Positions 7,088 through 16,301 of a stretch of DNA of 50,777 nucleotides are shown piece after piece. Every line of letters starts with the position of its first letter. Positions within the stretch are counted from its first letter, which is position 1. This DNA comes from a virus. Location: the IMG/VR virus record IMGVR_UViG_3300017917_004521, positions 1 through 50,777 of that record, one strand, 5' to 3'. The translations under genes and the position numbers were made by a program. The notes beneath the pieces were generated by a model, which saw only the letters and a program-made list of their open reading frames with translations, was not told the origin of the DNA and ran no database searches.

Positions 7088-8473
7088 ATGAAGACATCCG
7101 AATTTAACTCAAAATTATCTAGTAGACAACTCAAAGAACATATGAGTAAAGTATTTGGTCTAAATGTTAGTTTGGACAAATATTCTAGAGAACAGCTTGA
7201 AGATATGCGAAACAAGTTGAGAACAAAGATGTTCCAACAAGAAGGTGTCGCAGGTTTTAATGATCTGCTAACCAACGAAACATATCAAAAAGACAAGGCA
7301 ATTCTTGCCTTGCTAAACACAAGGATTAAAGAAATGCTAGGCGAAGACATTGCAAAACTAAGAGATAAATTAACTCAGCTCGACGAAGCTAAGAAAGGAG
7401 TACGTGCTCCTAAACACAAAATTCACGCTCAAGGCACAGCCGCTAAAGACTGGGACGGCGACGGCAAGAAAGAAAGTCCCAAGGACGAAGTATGGGGTAG
7501 CCGTGCTAAGGCCGCTGCCAAGGCCGGTAAGCCATTCAGTGAAGCTGCCAAGCCAGACTTCCTAGACATGGACAAGGACGGCGACAAGAAAGAGCCAATG
7601 AAAAAAGCTGCTAAAGAAAAGAAAGTCAAAGAAGCAGAAGATCGTCCAGCAGCCAAGAAAAAAGAAACAACCTGGACAGACAAGAGTGGTAAGAAGCATC
7701 CCGCTACTCGCGTACAGGGATCTAAATCTGTTGCCGCAGACAAAGATGCTGCTAAAGATAGAAAAGCCGCCGACAAGGACATGAGCGAAGGTAAAGATGA
7801 AGGCAAGCCAGGTAAAAACTTTGCTAAGATTGCAAAGTCTGCTGGCAAGCGTTATGGTAGCAAAGAAGCAGGCGAGCGTGTAGCAGGGGCTGTTCGTCAA
7901 AAGCTAAAGAAGGCAGGCAAACTAGAAGAATCACAGTTGACATTTAAACAGAATGTACGTATTGTTAATGAAAGCCTAGCTGCACTTCTAGCAGAAGACG
8001 AAGAAGGCAAAGCTAAAGCTATTACCGCTGCCGGCGATATTGTTAATGATTACACCAGTTGGATGCAACGTGTTGGTCAATATCAGACCAAGAGCATGAT
8101 TGAGCTAGCCGATGCTATTCGAGCTGACTTCGGTGCCGCAGAAGCAGAAGCATTTAAACAGGCAGTTGCTCCAGCACTTTCTGCTACGTTAGAAACATTG
8201 ATGCAACAACGTGAAGCAATCAGCAATGCTGTTGCAGCTCTAGCAGGTGAAGCAGTTCCTGCTGAGCCTATGGGCATGGAGCCAACTGAGCCAGCCGCAG
8301 AACCAGGCATGGAGCCAACTGAGCCAGATATGATGAATGAGCCACCTGCAGACGAGTTTGCTGCTACAGATGCAGCCGCTGGTGCAGGCACACCTGGTCG
8401 TGAAATGAGAGAAAGCAAGTTTTCTCGCAGACTAGCAGAAAGCCATTCTATTATTTCTAAACTAGCTCGATGA
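7088..8473 (+). CDS. Large charged virion/core protein with EF-hand-like loops
   Basis: A 461-residue, extremely Lys/Ala/Asp/Glu-rich protein. The N-terminal 100 residues are helical. Two calcium-loop-like motifs follow: DWDGDGKKE (about 118-126) and DMDKDGDKKE (about 158-167). Then come a disordered Lys/Ala-rich tract, an amphipathic helical region (270-400), a Pro/Met/Glu-rich stretch with a repeated GMEPTEP unit, and an Arg/Ser-rich C-terminus (SKFSRRLAESHS). The composition fits a prohead core or scaffold-type or internal head protein. The EF-hand reading is by motif only. Confidence 0.6.
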   Translation: MKTSEFNSKLSSRQLKEHMSKVFGLNVSLDKYSREQLEDMRNKLRTKMFQQEGVAGFNDLLTNETYQKDKAILALLNTRIKEMLGEDIAKLRDKLTQLDEAKKGVRAPKHKIHAQGTAAKDWDGDGKKESPKDEVWGSRAKAAAKAGKPFSEAAKPDFLDMDKDGDKKEPMKKAAKEKKVKEAEDRPAAKKKETTWTDKSGKKHPATRVQGSKSVAADKDAAKDRKAADKDMSEGKDEGKPGKNFAKIAKSAGKRYGSKEAGERVAGAVRQKLKKAGKLEESQLTFKQNVRIVNESLAALLAEDEEGKAKAITAAGDIVNDYTSWMQRVGQYQTKSMIELADAIRADFGAAEAEAFKQAVAPALSATLETLMQQREAISNAVAALAGEAVPAEPMGMEPTEPAAEPGMEPTEPDMMNEPPADEFAATDAAAGAGTPGREMRESKFSRRLAESHSIISKLAR

Positions 8474-8820
8474 GATTATTTGAAGTTGATACCGGCGCCG
8501 TAGTACCTATTTTAAAAGTACTACGGGGCTTGGCTGCTAACAATGAAACCAGTGGCATAATTCCATTTGCCACAGTAATGAACTATCTAAAAAAGTTTGA
8601 TTTACCGCTAGGCGGATTAGACAGTGATAGACAACAAATAATGGTAGCGTTGAAAAACTCTTTAGGTGATGCTGGTCAAATCATCAAAGACATTAACCCC
8701 GATGGTTCTATTGTATTGGATAAACCAGAAGACCCTGCCCAAGCACAGGCAGATCAATCTAGAGGACCTAGCGTAGATGCTATGGCTTCTAGCAATACAG
8801 ATTTAACTCCAAATATTTGA
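8470..8820 (+). CDS. Small phage protein, function unknown
   Basis: A 116-residue protein that overlaps the preceding gene by 4 nt. The first 80 residues look folded (VVPILKVLRGLAANNETSGIIPFATVMNYLKKFDLPLGG), with a winged-helix-like alternation. The last 35 residues are Pro/Ala/Gln/Ser-rich and probably disordered. No family recognised. Confidence 0.55.
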   Translation: MRLFEVDTGAVVPILKVLRGLAANNETSGIIPFATVMNYLKKFDLPLGGLDSDRQQIMVALKNSLGDAGQIIKDINPDGSIVLDKPEDPAQAQADQSRGPSVDAMASSNTDLTPNI

Positions 8821-8852
8821 CATTCAAGATTTAGGTAGCTATAATTAAGTTT

Positions 8853-9575
8853 ATGACTACCTATTCCCCTCCTCTGTTCATTGAACGATTCCAATATAAA
8901 AACTGTGTACAGGTTAATGATCCTGTAACTCGTAAACGTGTTTATCAAACTCCGGACGGAGAAACATTACCGAGTGTAACAACTATTCTGGGCGCAACTA
9001 AAGATATGACCGCCCTAAATGAATGGCGCAAACGCATTGGGGAAGAAAAAGCCAATCAAATTACTAGAGAAGCCGCAGGCGTCGGAACAGCCATGCACAG
9101 TAACCTAGAGCGATTTATTGCCGGCTTGCAACGCCAGCCCGGTAATAATCCTGTGCATGTACAGGCCAATAAAATGGCTGATGTTATCATTGAAAATGGA
9201 CTCAAAGATGTAAACGAAGTATGGGCCATGGAACAAAGTTTATACTTCCCTGGACTATATTCTGGAACAACTGATCTAGTCGGCGTTTATAAAGGTAACC
9301 CATCAGTGATGGATTATAAACAAACTAATAAGCCGAAAAAGGAAGAATGGATCGACGACTATAAGATTCAGCTAGTGGCCTATATCTTAGCACATAATGA
9401 AGTCTACGGCACTGACATTCGTGAAGGGCATGTGTTTATGTGTTCGAGAGACCTACAATATCAACAGTTTGACCTATGGCCCAGCGAGTTCGATCATTGG
9501 CAAGAAGAATGGCTAAAAAAGGTTGAAGAATACTATACTACAGGAATACAGGGACTTAAACAGCTTCTAACCTGA
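8853..9575 (+). CDS. PD-(D/E)XK exonuclease (RecB/Cas4/MGME1-like)
   Basis: A 240-residue nuclease. The core motifs are in order: GVGTAMHSNLE with His82, GTTDLVGVY with Asp141, VMDYKQ with Asp154 and Lys156, and the QLVAY motif with Gln173. These form the D...(D/E)xK...QxxxY active site of RecB-family single-strand exonucleases such as Cas4 and MGME1. There are no cysteines arranged for the Cas4 iron-sulfur cluster. It probably processes DNA ends in replication or recombination. It sits between small structural genes and the tailspike gene. Confidence 0.8.
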   Translation: MTTYSPPLFIERFQYKNCVQVNDPVTRKRVYQTPDGETLPSVTTILGATKDMTALNEWRKRIGEEKANQITREAAGVGTAMHSNLERFIAGLQRQPGNNPVHVQANKMADVIIENGLKDVNEVWAMEQSLYFPGLYSGTTDLVGVYKGNPSVMDYKQTNKPKKEEWIDDYKIQLVAYILAHNEVYGTDIREGHVFMCSRDLQYQQFDLWPSEFDHWQEEWLKKVEEYYTTGIQGLKQLLT

Positions 9576-9581
9576 TAAATA
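9575..9581 (+). promoter_or_regulatory. ATAAATA motif, candidate late promoter
   Basis: ATAAATA overlapping the nuclease stop codon, 22 nt before the tailspike start. It also forms part of the following hairpin. Confidence 0.35.
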
Positions 9582-9600
9582 TCCTATAGAAGGATATTTA
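9576..9600 (+). promoter_or_regulatory. Hairpin that covers the tailspike ribosome site
   Basis: Perfect 10-bp stem TAAATATCCT/AGGATATTTA with an ATAGA loop, ending 3 nt before ATG 9604. The AAGGA ribosome site lies in the 3' arm, so it would be sequestered when the hairpin forms. Confidence 0.5.
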
Positions 9601-9603
9601 GAA

Positions 9604-11526
9604 ATGGCCATTATTGAAATTGGAAAAATTCAGGTTCGTAGAGGTTTAGAAAATCAGACGGGTGTGCCTCAATTAGACGGCGGTGAATTTGCCTGGGCTG
9701 CTGATACAGAACGTCTCTATATTGGTCTTCGCAGAGAAGATGGTGGATCGCGGGACGATAATGTTGAAATTTTAACAGAAAACCATCTTAAAAATTTCTT
9801 TCAGATAAGCTACACCTCATCTACATACATATACCGTGAAGGTAGCCTTATTACGGCTCCATTAAACGATCCTTTTTCAGAGCATGCCAGAACAGTTCAA
9901 GCTAAGTTAGATGATATAGTCAGCGTTAGAGATTTTGGTGTTCTTGGTAATGGTAATACAGACGGTGACACCCTACAATGGGACATGGCTAGGCTACAAT
10001 TAGCCATTGATCGATTGTTTTTAGACACACAGTTCTTAAGCACCAGCACAATTCATCCTCGTAAAAAGTTATACTTCCCTGCTGGTACCTATAACTTTAC
10101 CAGCACCTTGTATGTGCCGGCTTACACAACTATTATTGGTGACGGTATTGGCAAAACTATTTTTAATCTTACTACAACAACTGCATTTGCAGATAGTTTA
10201 ATCAAGACCTGTGATTTGACAAGTGCGGGCGGTACTACTGGTTACAAACATTTTGATTCGAATGGCGGTTCTGGTGTTGATTTTTCTAATACTGGTTCTG
10301 CACGTCACGTAGTGATTCAAGACCTTACATTACAATTTGATCCGGTTGGTACTACAGTTTCGAACTCTATGGCATTGCTCAGCTTAGATTGTGCCGATAA
10401 CAGTGTTATTAAGAATGTAGAATTTGTCGGTCATTATAATACAGATTTGTTTTCGTTGACTACTTCTGGTTATGTAGCTGTAAATTTAAGAGGAAAGTTA
10501 GCCGACGGTAGCAATGAAAATACTGTTATTGATAATTGTGTATTTAGAGGAATACACTCCGGCATCAAATCTGATTGGGACATTAAGTCTACTATTATTT
10601 CAAACAGTGATTTTAATACTCTAGTAAAAGGTGTTAATTTTAACGACCCAGTTGAAGGATTTGTTGGTCCTAGGTTCGTTAGAATTATTAGCAATAAATT
10701 TGATCTTGTAAGAGAACAGGCTATCTATGTTGGCGATAATGGAAGTGCAACTACAGGAAGTTTTATTACCAGCCAGAATAACATATTTGAACGTGTAGGT
10801 TATAGTTCTGATTGGGGAGATATTGGACAGACCGCAACTTCTATAATTTCTTTTCTTTCAAAAGAAAACTCAAGCATAAATGATCACTATGGTAGAGCCA
10901 GAGTACACAGTGAATATCTAAACACAACCACTGTATATTACAAACCGTTAGTTGAAGGTAGAACATCTATTGATAATTTTTATGTTTCTACTGCTACAGT
11001 AGCACCGGGGACCTCTACTACAGCACTACTAAGGTTACCAATTACAGGTAACTCTCAACACCTAAACATCAAATACAGTGCCTTTAGACCCGATGCTGGT
11101 GTATTTGTTACTTCTGCTACTAATTCAGTGACTGCATCATTTACTGTAACTGTTGCTGACCTATCTGGTATTATTCCTAATTCTGTAGTAACGGCAACTG
11201 GTATTACTGTACCGACTCTTGTAGTTTCCTTCAACACCGTTACCAGCGAAGTCTTATTGGACAATGTGGCTACTATAGCGGCTGGCGATCTAATGTATTT
11301 TACCTATGGCCTAGATCGAATGGGTAATTTAGGAATATATCTGCAAGATACTAACAACCCAGATTTCCTATTAGTAGATGATTATAACTTTATTAATTGG
11401 GATGGGGGTGTAACATTTGCCATTGTAGTCGATGCAGGGCGGGGATATTATCAATTAAATGCGTCGTTGGACCCGGATGTTACTGTTCCGGTTGTTGTCG
11501 AGTTTCAAAATAAGTTGATGATTTAA
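9604..11526 (+). CDS. Tailspike: tropism-determinant-like N-terminus plus pectate-lyase beta-helix
   Basis: A 640-residue receptor-binding or host-surface depolymerase protein. Residues 5-50 (IQVRRG...TGVPQLDGGEFAWAADTERLYIG) match the major-tropism-determinant N-terminal domain used to attach fibres to the virion. Residues about 100-400 are a parallel beta-helix of pectate-lyase-3 type (VSVRDFGVLGNGNTDGDTLQ, then FPAGTYNFTSTLYVPAYTTIIGDG). The last 240 residues are a Thr/Val-rich beta-structured tip. Catalytic residues cannot be assigned by eye. The following gene starts 2 nt after the stop. Confidence 0.8.
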   Translation: MAIIEIGKIQVRRGLENQTGVPQLDGGEFAWAADTERLYIGLRREDGGSRDDNVEILTENHLKNFFQISYTSSTYIYREGSLITAPLNDPFSEHARTVQAKLDDIVSVRDFGVLGNGNTDGDTLQWDMARLQLAIDRLFLDTQFLSTSTIHPRKKLYFPAGTYNFTSTLYVPAYTTIIGDGIGKTIFNLTTTTAFADSLIKTCDLTSAGGTTGYKHFDSNGGSGVDFSNTGSARHVVIQDLTLQFDPVGTTVSNSMALLSLDCADNSVIKNVEFVGHYNTDLFSLTTSGYVAVNLRGKLADGSNENTVIDNCVFRGIHSGIKSDWDIKSTIISNSDFNTLVKGVNFNDPVEGFVGPRFVRIISNKFDLVREQAIYVGDNGSATTGSFITSQNNIFERVGYSSDWGDIGQTATSIISFLSKENSSINDHYGRARVHSEYLNTTTVYYKPLVEGRTSIDNFYVSTATVAPGTSTTALLRLPITGNSQHLNIKYSAFRPDAGVFVTSATNSVTASFTVTVADLSGIIPNSVVTATGITVPTLVVSFNTVTSEVLLDNVATIAAGDLMYFTYGLDRMGNLGIYLQDTNNPDFLLVDDYNFINWDGGVTFAIVVDAGRGYYQLNASLDPDVTVPVVVEFQNKLMI

Positions 11527-11527
11527 T

Positions 11528-11962
11528 ATGTTTAAGTTAAACGTTGATGATAGGCTTTCAACGTGGATTAAACTTAGAGGAGACATTGATCAATCTGATG
11601 ATCCCTTACAGTTAGTATGGGACTTTTGGCATCAAGCTCCCTTTGTTCCACATAGCAATTCGGTTGATCCCTTTTTTCAAAGGAATTGGCCTAGTCCCTG
11701 GGAAATAATTGCGGACAACAAATATGACGATTTCACCCGAGCCCTTATGATTGGCTGGACTTTGAAGTTGACAAAGAGATTTGAAAATAGTAAAATTTTT
11801 CTAAAGACTTATGTTGATCCTGTTAACGACAGAGAATTCAACTTGGTTTTTATTGATGATGATTGGGTTATAAACTACAACGATAATGGACCCGTTAGGC
11901 CAGAATCTATAACTAGACCATTTCGGCTACAAAACTTAGTCGAAGTTAACACCCCTAGGTAA
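11528..11962 (+). CDS. Conserved phage protein, probably virion-associated
   Basis: A 144-residue protein rich in Trp, Asp and Pro (DPLQLVWDFWHQAPFVPHSNSVDPFF; WPSPWEIIADNKYDDFTRALMIGWTLKLTKRF). The pattern is, from memory, common beside fibre genes in T4-like aquatic phages. It follows the tailspike by 1 nt, so it may assist fibre assembly or structure. No fold or activity is recognised. Confidence 0.6.
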   Translation: MFKLNVDDRLSTWIKLRGDIDQSDDPLQLVWDFWHQAPFVPHSNSVDPFFQRNWPSPWEIIADNKYDDFTRALMIGWTLKLTKRFENSKIFLKTYVDPVNDREFNLVFIDDDWVINYNDNGPVRPESITRPFRLQNLVEVNTPR

Positions 11963-11995
11963 ATATCATCCTATAATTAAAAAGGTAAAACAAAG

Positions 11996-14347
11996 ATGAT
12001 TACAGTGGTCAAACGTAATGGGGATCGTGTTCCTTTAGACATCGCAAAAATACAGAGACAGGTAGCTTATGCATGTAGAGGAATTGATGGAGTCAGTCCA
12101 TCGATGATTGAAATTAAGGCACAGATCGAATTACATGACGGAATGACAACAAAGACCATAGATGAACTATTACTCAAGGCTATGGTCGACCTTATTGATG
12201 AAACAGAAAATCCAGAAATTAATAATGTAAACTACCAACAGGTAGCAGGTAGACAAAAAGTATCTATGCTTCGAAAAGAAGTATACGGTGAGTATGATCC
12301 TCCTAAGTTATATTCTATTGTAAAAAAGAATGTTGAACTAGGAATGTACACATCAGAATTGTTAGATTGGTATACAGAAGACGAATGGAACATCATTGAT
12401 CTTTTTATTGACCATAGCAAAGATGAAAATTATACCTATGCGGCTATTGCACAGCTAGCAGAAAAATATCTAGTACAGAACCGTGCTACGGGACAGATCT
12501 ATGAAACACCACAGGTTCGATATGCGCTGGCCGCAGCTACAGCATTTCATGCCGAGCCTAAAGATAAAAGATTAAAATATGTCAAGGAGTATTATGAATG
12601 TGCGAGCGATGGTCATTTTACTCTCGCTACTCCTGTGCTCGCTGGTCTCGGTACTACAACCAAGCAGTTCAGTAGTTGTGTACTTATTAGCAGTGACGAT
12701 ACCCTTGATTCCATATTCGCCGCAGGCGAAATGATGGCCAAATATGCCTCAAAAAGAGCCGGAATTGGCCTCGAAATAGGCAGAATTCGCCCCTTAGGTG
12801 CCCCAATTCGCAATGGTGAAATTAAACACACGGGTATGATACCATTCCTAAAGAAATGGTTTGCTGATTTAAGATCATGCAGCCAGGGTGGCATTCGTAA
12901 TGCTAGCTGTACAGTTACTTTTCCGGTATGGCATTACCAGTTTGAAGATCTAATTGTGCTAAAGAATAATCAAGGTACTGAAGAAACTCGTGTACGTCAA
13001 ATGGACTACAGTGTTGTGGTCAATGCTATGTTCTGGCGTAGATATAAACACGGCGAAGATATTACGCTTTTTGATCCTCATGAAGTTCCGGATCTATACG
13101 AAGCCTATTATCGTGACAGTGCAGAATTTGAAAGATTATATCTACAGTATGAACAAGATAAGACAAAGAAAAAGAAAGTTGTATCAGCAGATGAGATATT
13201 CAAAAATGGAATCCTTAAAGAACGCACTGATACTGGGCGCATCTATCTTGTCAATGTCGACAACGTCATCAATCAAGGTCCGTTTGACACAAAAACTGAT
13301 CCCATATATCAATCAAACCTATGCCAGGAGATACTTCTACCCACCCGTCCTTTCCAAAGAATTGAAGATCCAGAGGGACGAATTGCTCTTTGTACTCTTG
13401 GGTCAATAAACTGGGGAGCTTTCCGTAATCCACAAGACATGCGTAAGGCCTGCCGTGTGCTAGTTCGCAGTTTGAGCAATCTGTTAAACTATCAAGATTT
13501 CCTTAGTGTGCAGAGTGCATTGGCCAATAAAGATTTCGAACCATTGGGTGTTGGAATTACCAATCTAGCCTACTGGCATGCTAAACGTAATTTTAAATAT
13601 GGAGAGGCTGATAGCCTTGCTGAAGTTAAACGTTGGATGGAGCATCAGGCCTATTATCTAACTGAAACCAGTGTCGAATTAGCTGAAGAGCGAGGCGCCT
13701 GCCAGCGCAGTGAATATACTTGGTATGGTCGAGGTGTATTCCCCTGGGAACGTCGTAATAAAAACGCGGACGAGTTGACCAATTTTGAACCTAGCATGGA
13801 TTGGGAAACCTTACGTGCTCGTATGAAGCAACACGGTATTCGTAACGCTACTCTAATGGCAGTGGCTCCGGTTGAGTCTAGCTCAGTTGTTCTTAACAGT
13901 ACCAACGGCATTGAAATGCCTATGGAATTGATTTCTGTTAAGGAATCAAAAGCTGGATCGTTTGTACAGGTTGTACCAGAATACAAACGACTAAAGAATC
14001 GTTATCAGTTGATGTGGGATCAAACTGACTGTGTGGGCTATTTGAAAACTGCGGCAGTATTGGCAGCTTATATTGATCAAAGCCTAAGCACCAATACTTT
14101 CTATAACCCGGCACATTTTAAAGACAGCAAGGTTCCTGGCACACTGGTAGCAAAGAATCTAATGCTGGCCTATCGTTGGGGCATCAAAACAATTTATTAC
14201 AGCCTAATCAATAAAGTAGGAGCCAAGGCCAGTGTTACAAATACCAACACTGTTCCATCAGTGGCCAACTCTTTTATTAATGCAGCAGACAATGTAGTAC
14301 TATATGAAGATCTTGAAGAAGCCGATTGCGAGGCATGTAAACTATGA
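11996..14347 (+). CDS. nrdA: Ribonucleotide reductase class Ia, alpha subunit
   Basis: A 783-residue large subunit that reduces ribonucleoside diphosphates to deoxy forms for phage DNA synthesis. An ATP-cone domain occupies about residues 1-90 (VVKRNGDRVPLD start). The catalytic core has the SSCVLI cysteine, the NLCQE motif (Asn, Cys, Glu of the active site), and a C-terminal shuttle pair C-E-A-C in the last five residues. Length is close to the E. coli enzyme. It overlaps nrdB by 4 nt; a glutaredoxin gene follows, so the phage carries its own electron-transfer chain. Confidence 0.95.
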   Translation: MITVVKRNGDRVPLDIAKIQRQVAYACRGIDGVSPSMIEIKAQIELHDGMTTKTIDELLLKAMVDLIDETENPEINNVNYQQVAGRQKVSMLRKEVYGEYDPPKLYSIVKKNVELGMYTSELLDWYTEDEWNIIDLFIDHSKDENYTYAAIAQLAEKYLVQNRATGQIYETPQVRYALAAATAFHAEPKDKRLKYVKEYYECASDGHFTLATPVLAGLGTTTKQFSSCVLISSDDTLDSIFAAGEMMAKYASKRAGIGLEIGRIRPLGAPIRNGEIKHTGMIPFLKKWFADLRSCSQGGIRNASCTVTFPVWHYQFEDLIVLKNNQGTEETRVRQMDYSVVVNAMFWRRYKHGEDITLFDPHEVPDLYEAYYRDSAEFERLYLQYEQDKTKKKKVVSADEIFKNGILKERTDTGRIYLVNVDNVINQGPFDTKTDPIYQSNLCQEILLPTRPFQRIEDPEGRIALCTLGSINWGAFRNPQDMRKACRVLVRSLSNLLNYQDFLSVQSALANKDFEPLGVGITNLAYWHAKRNFKYGEADSLAEVKRWMEHQAYYLTETSVELAEERGACQRSEYTWYGRGVFPWERRNKNADELTNFEPSMDWETLRARMKQHGIRNATLMAVAPVESSSVVLNSTNGIEMPMELISVKESKAGSFVQVVPEYKRLKNRYQLMWDQTDCVGYLKTAAVLAAYIDQSLSTNTFYNPAHFKDSKVPGTLVAKNLMLAYRWGIKTIYYSLINKVGAKASVTNTNTVPSVANSFINAADNVVLYEDLEEADCEACKL

Positions 14348-15444
14348 GTAAACAACAATATAATCTATCTAAACAAACAAATTATCTAAAGAGACACATG
14401 TTCTTGGACCCTGAAGGTCCAGTTACAGTACAGAGATTTGAAGAAGTAAAGTATCCTAAAATTCAAAAATTTGAAGAACTGGCCAGAGGATTCTTCTGGG
14501 TTCCAGAAGAAATTAGTCTAACTAAAGATAAGATCGATCATAAAGAAGCCACTGAAGCTGTTAAGCACATCTTTACCAGTAACTTACTGAGGCAGACAGC
14601 CTTAGACAGTATTCAAGGTCGTGCTCCTGCACAGGTATTCAGTCCTGTTATTTCAATTCCGGAACTAGAAGCACTAGTTTCAAATTGGAGTTTCTTTGAA
14701 ACTAATATTCATTCAAAGAGCTACAGTCATATCATTAGGAATGTCTATGGAGTACCTAAAGAAGAATTTAACAAGATTCACGACACAGCTGAAATTGTTG
14801 GTATGGCTGCTAACATTGGTCGTTACTATGAAGATCTTCATCAGCTTAACTGCCGTAAAGAGTTGGGTGAAGACATTCCAGTCTATGACCACAAACGAGC
14901 AATTTGGCTTGCTCTACACGCTTCCTATGCACTCGAGGCCTTTAGGTTTATGGTATCCTTTGCCACATCCTTGGCTATGGTAGAAAACAAGATTTATATT
15001 GGAAATGGAAATATTATCAGTCTAATCCTACAAGACGAATTATTACACACTGAGTGGACAGCTTGGCTAATTAACAATGTTGTTAAAGATGATGAAGATT
15101 TTGTAAAATTATCTGATGAATGCCGAGATGAAGTTTATGCCATGTACATGGAGGTTATCCGTGAAGAAAAAGCCTGGGCTGATTATTTGTTCAGCAAAGG
15201 CGTAGTAATTGGACTTAACGCTCAAATTTTAAAAGACTTTGTTGACTATACAGCATTCACTCGCCTTAAAGATATAGGAATCAAGTACATGGAAGATCAC
15301 CCCAAGACCAGTCCTATTCCTTGGTTCAACAAGCATGTCAACATCAACAAAAAGCAGACAGCATTACAGGAAAACGAATCGACAAATTATGTTATCGGAG
15401 TTATGAGTGATGCTGTGGAATATGAAGCATTACCGGATTTATAA
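14344..15444 (+). CDS. nrdB: Ribonucleotide reductase class Ia, beta subunit
   Basis: A 366-residue di-iron/tyrosyl-radical subunit. Visible are the LDSIQGRAP segment (metal-ligand Asp), the IHSKSYSHIIRN segment with the ligand His and radical Tyr spaced as in E. coli, and the later EAFRFMVSFA and DELLH ligand helices. Oddly, the first Glu-His pair is E-T-N-I-H, one residue longer than the E-x-x-H of E. coli NrdB. Overlaps nrdA by 4 nt, forming one translational unit. Confidence 0.93.
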   Translation: MSKQQYNLSKQTNYLKRHMFLDPEGPVTVQRFEEVKYPKIQKFEELARGFFWVPEEISLTKDKIDHKEATEAVKHIFTSNLLRQTALDSIQGRAPAQVFSPVISIPELEALVSNWSFFETNIHSKSYSHIIRNVYGVPKEEFNKIHDTAEIVGMAANIGRYYEDLHQLNCRKELGEDIPVYDHKRAIWLALHASYALEAFRFMVSFATSLAMVENKIYIGNGNIISLILQDELLHTEWTAWLINNVVKDDEDFVKLSDECRDEVYAMYMEVIREEKAWADYLFSKGVVIGLNAQILKDFVDYTAFTRLKDIGIKYMEDHPKTSPIPWFNKHVNINKKQTALQENESTNYVIGVMSDAVEYEALPDL

Positions 15445-15452
15445 GGATTTAT

Positions 15453-15626
15453 ATGGCCAAGATACAAACAGAAGTTATTGTGATAAAATTAAGTAAGCTA
15501 ATTAAGGACTCAACAGGTGATGTTGGTTCTTTAACCAATGAGGATTTTAATACAAACCTTGAAGCAATAGTTCAAGAATTAGTCGGTGATAATGTCCTTG
15601 TTGAAATTGAAGAAGGTGGAAAGTAA
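15453..15626 (+). CDS. Small acidic protein between nrdB and glutaredoxin
   Basis: A 57-residue protein (MAKIQTEVIVIKLSKLI...) with an AAGGAT ribosome site 8 nt after nrdB. One beta-strand-like start and two helices are predicted by eye. Its stop is one nucleotide before the glutaredoxin start. Small genes at this position are frequent in phage nrd operons; function unknown. Confidence 0.65.
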   Translation: MAKIQTEVIVIKLSKLIKDSTGDVGSLTNEDFNTNLEAIVQELVGDNVLVEIEEGGK

Positions 15627-15627
15627 T

Positions 15628-15855
15628 ATGGAAAAAGCTATTGTATGGAGTAAGTATCATTGTCCCTATTGTGATCAAGCAAAAGCTCTATTAAGTCAAA
15701 AGGGAATTCCGTTTGAAGAACGTAAAATTGGAGATGGCTGGACAAAAGAAGAACTACTAGAAGCTATTCCCACAGCAAGAACAGTACCACAAATTATTTT
15801 AGATGGAAAACTCATCGGTGGGTTCACTGAGCTGAGGGCACATCTACATGGATGA
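15628..15855 (+). CDS. Glutaredoxin
   Basis: A 75-residue glutaredoxin with the dithiol active site CPYC (residues 11-14), the cis-proline TVPQI and the glutathione-binding GGFTEL. It is equivalent in role to T4 NrdC and should reduce the phage ribonucleotide reductase. The start is ATG 15628; an upstream in-frame start (15586) would lie in the preceding gene. Overlaps the next gene by 8 nt. Confidence 0.9.
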   Translation: MEKAIVWSKYHCPYCDQAKALLSQKGIPFEERKIGDGWTKEELLEAIPTARTVPQIILDGKLIGGFTELRAHLHG

Positions 15856-16300
15856 GAAAGATACGATATCAGGTTTAACTGACGATAAAATAGAACCTAT
15901 CACAACCGAAGAACTTAACAAGTATCTAGGGAATTACAGTATCAATATCGATGACACTATTCTAACAAGCAATATGTCGGCGACCTATTCATATGCTCCT
16001 ACAAATTACGGTAACATTACTATTAGTTCGGCAGGAGCAACAGGTTCAAGTTACTTTACCGGAATAAACAGTGCCACTGGTCCTTCCGGTCTACATGTTA
16101 ATGGTACTGCAGAATTTGAGGGCGACGTTAAAATTAAAGGTGTTAGTGTTCTAGAAACCCTTGAAAAGATCGAAAAGCGTCTGTGTATTTTAAGACCGGA
16201 TCCAGAAAAACTAGAACATTTCGAAGCACTTAAAAAGGCCTACGAACATTACAAAACACTAGAAGCACTTTGCGAAATACCTAAAGAAGAAAAGGATTAA
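15848..16300 (+). CDS. Probable virion protein with Gly/Ser-rich middle and helical C-terminus
   Basis: A 150-residue protein. Residues 35-85 are Ser/Thr/Gly/Asn-rich and fibre-like (SSAGATGSSYFTGINS). The segment GLHVNGTAEFEGDVKIKGVSVLETLEKIEKRLCIL (about 83-118) is a beta-turn plus coiled-coil module, and the end is a charged helix (PEKLEHFEALKKAYEHYKTLE). This combination is common in small structural proteins of aquatic T4-like phages. Function not known. Confidence 0.6.
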   Translation: MDEKDTISGLTDDKIEPITTEELNKYLGNYSINIDDTILTSNMSATYSYAPTNYGNITISSAGATGSSYFTGINSATGPSGLHVNGTAEFEGDVKIKGVSVLETLEKIEKRLCILRPDPEKLEHFEALKKAYEHYKTLEALCEIPKEEKD

Positions 16301-16301
16301 A

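Noticed and set aside
7429-7900. Long open frames on the minus strand inside the charged virion gene
   Set aside because: They arise from the Lys/Ala/Asp-rich codons on the plus strand, encode low-complexity chains and have no ribosome sites.
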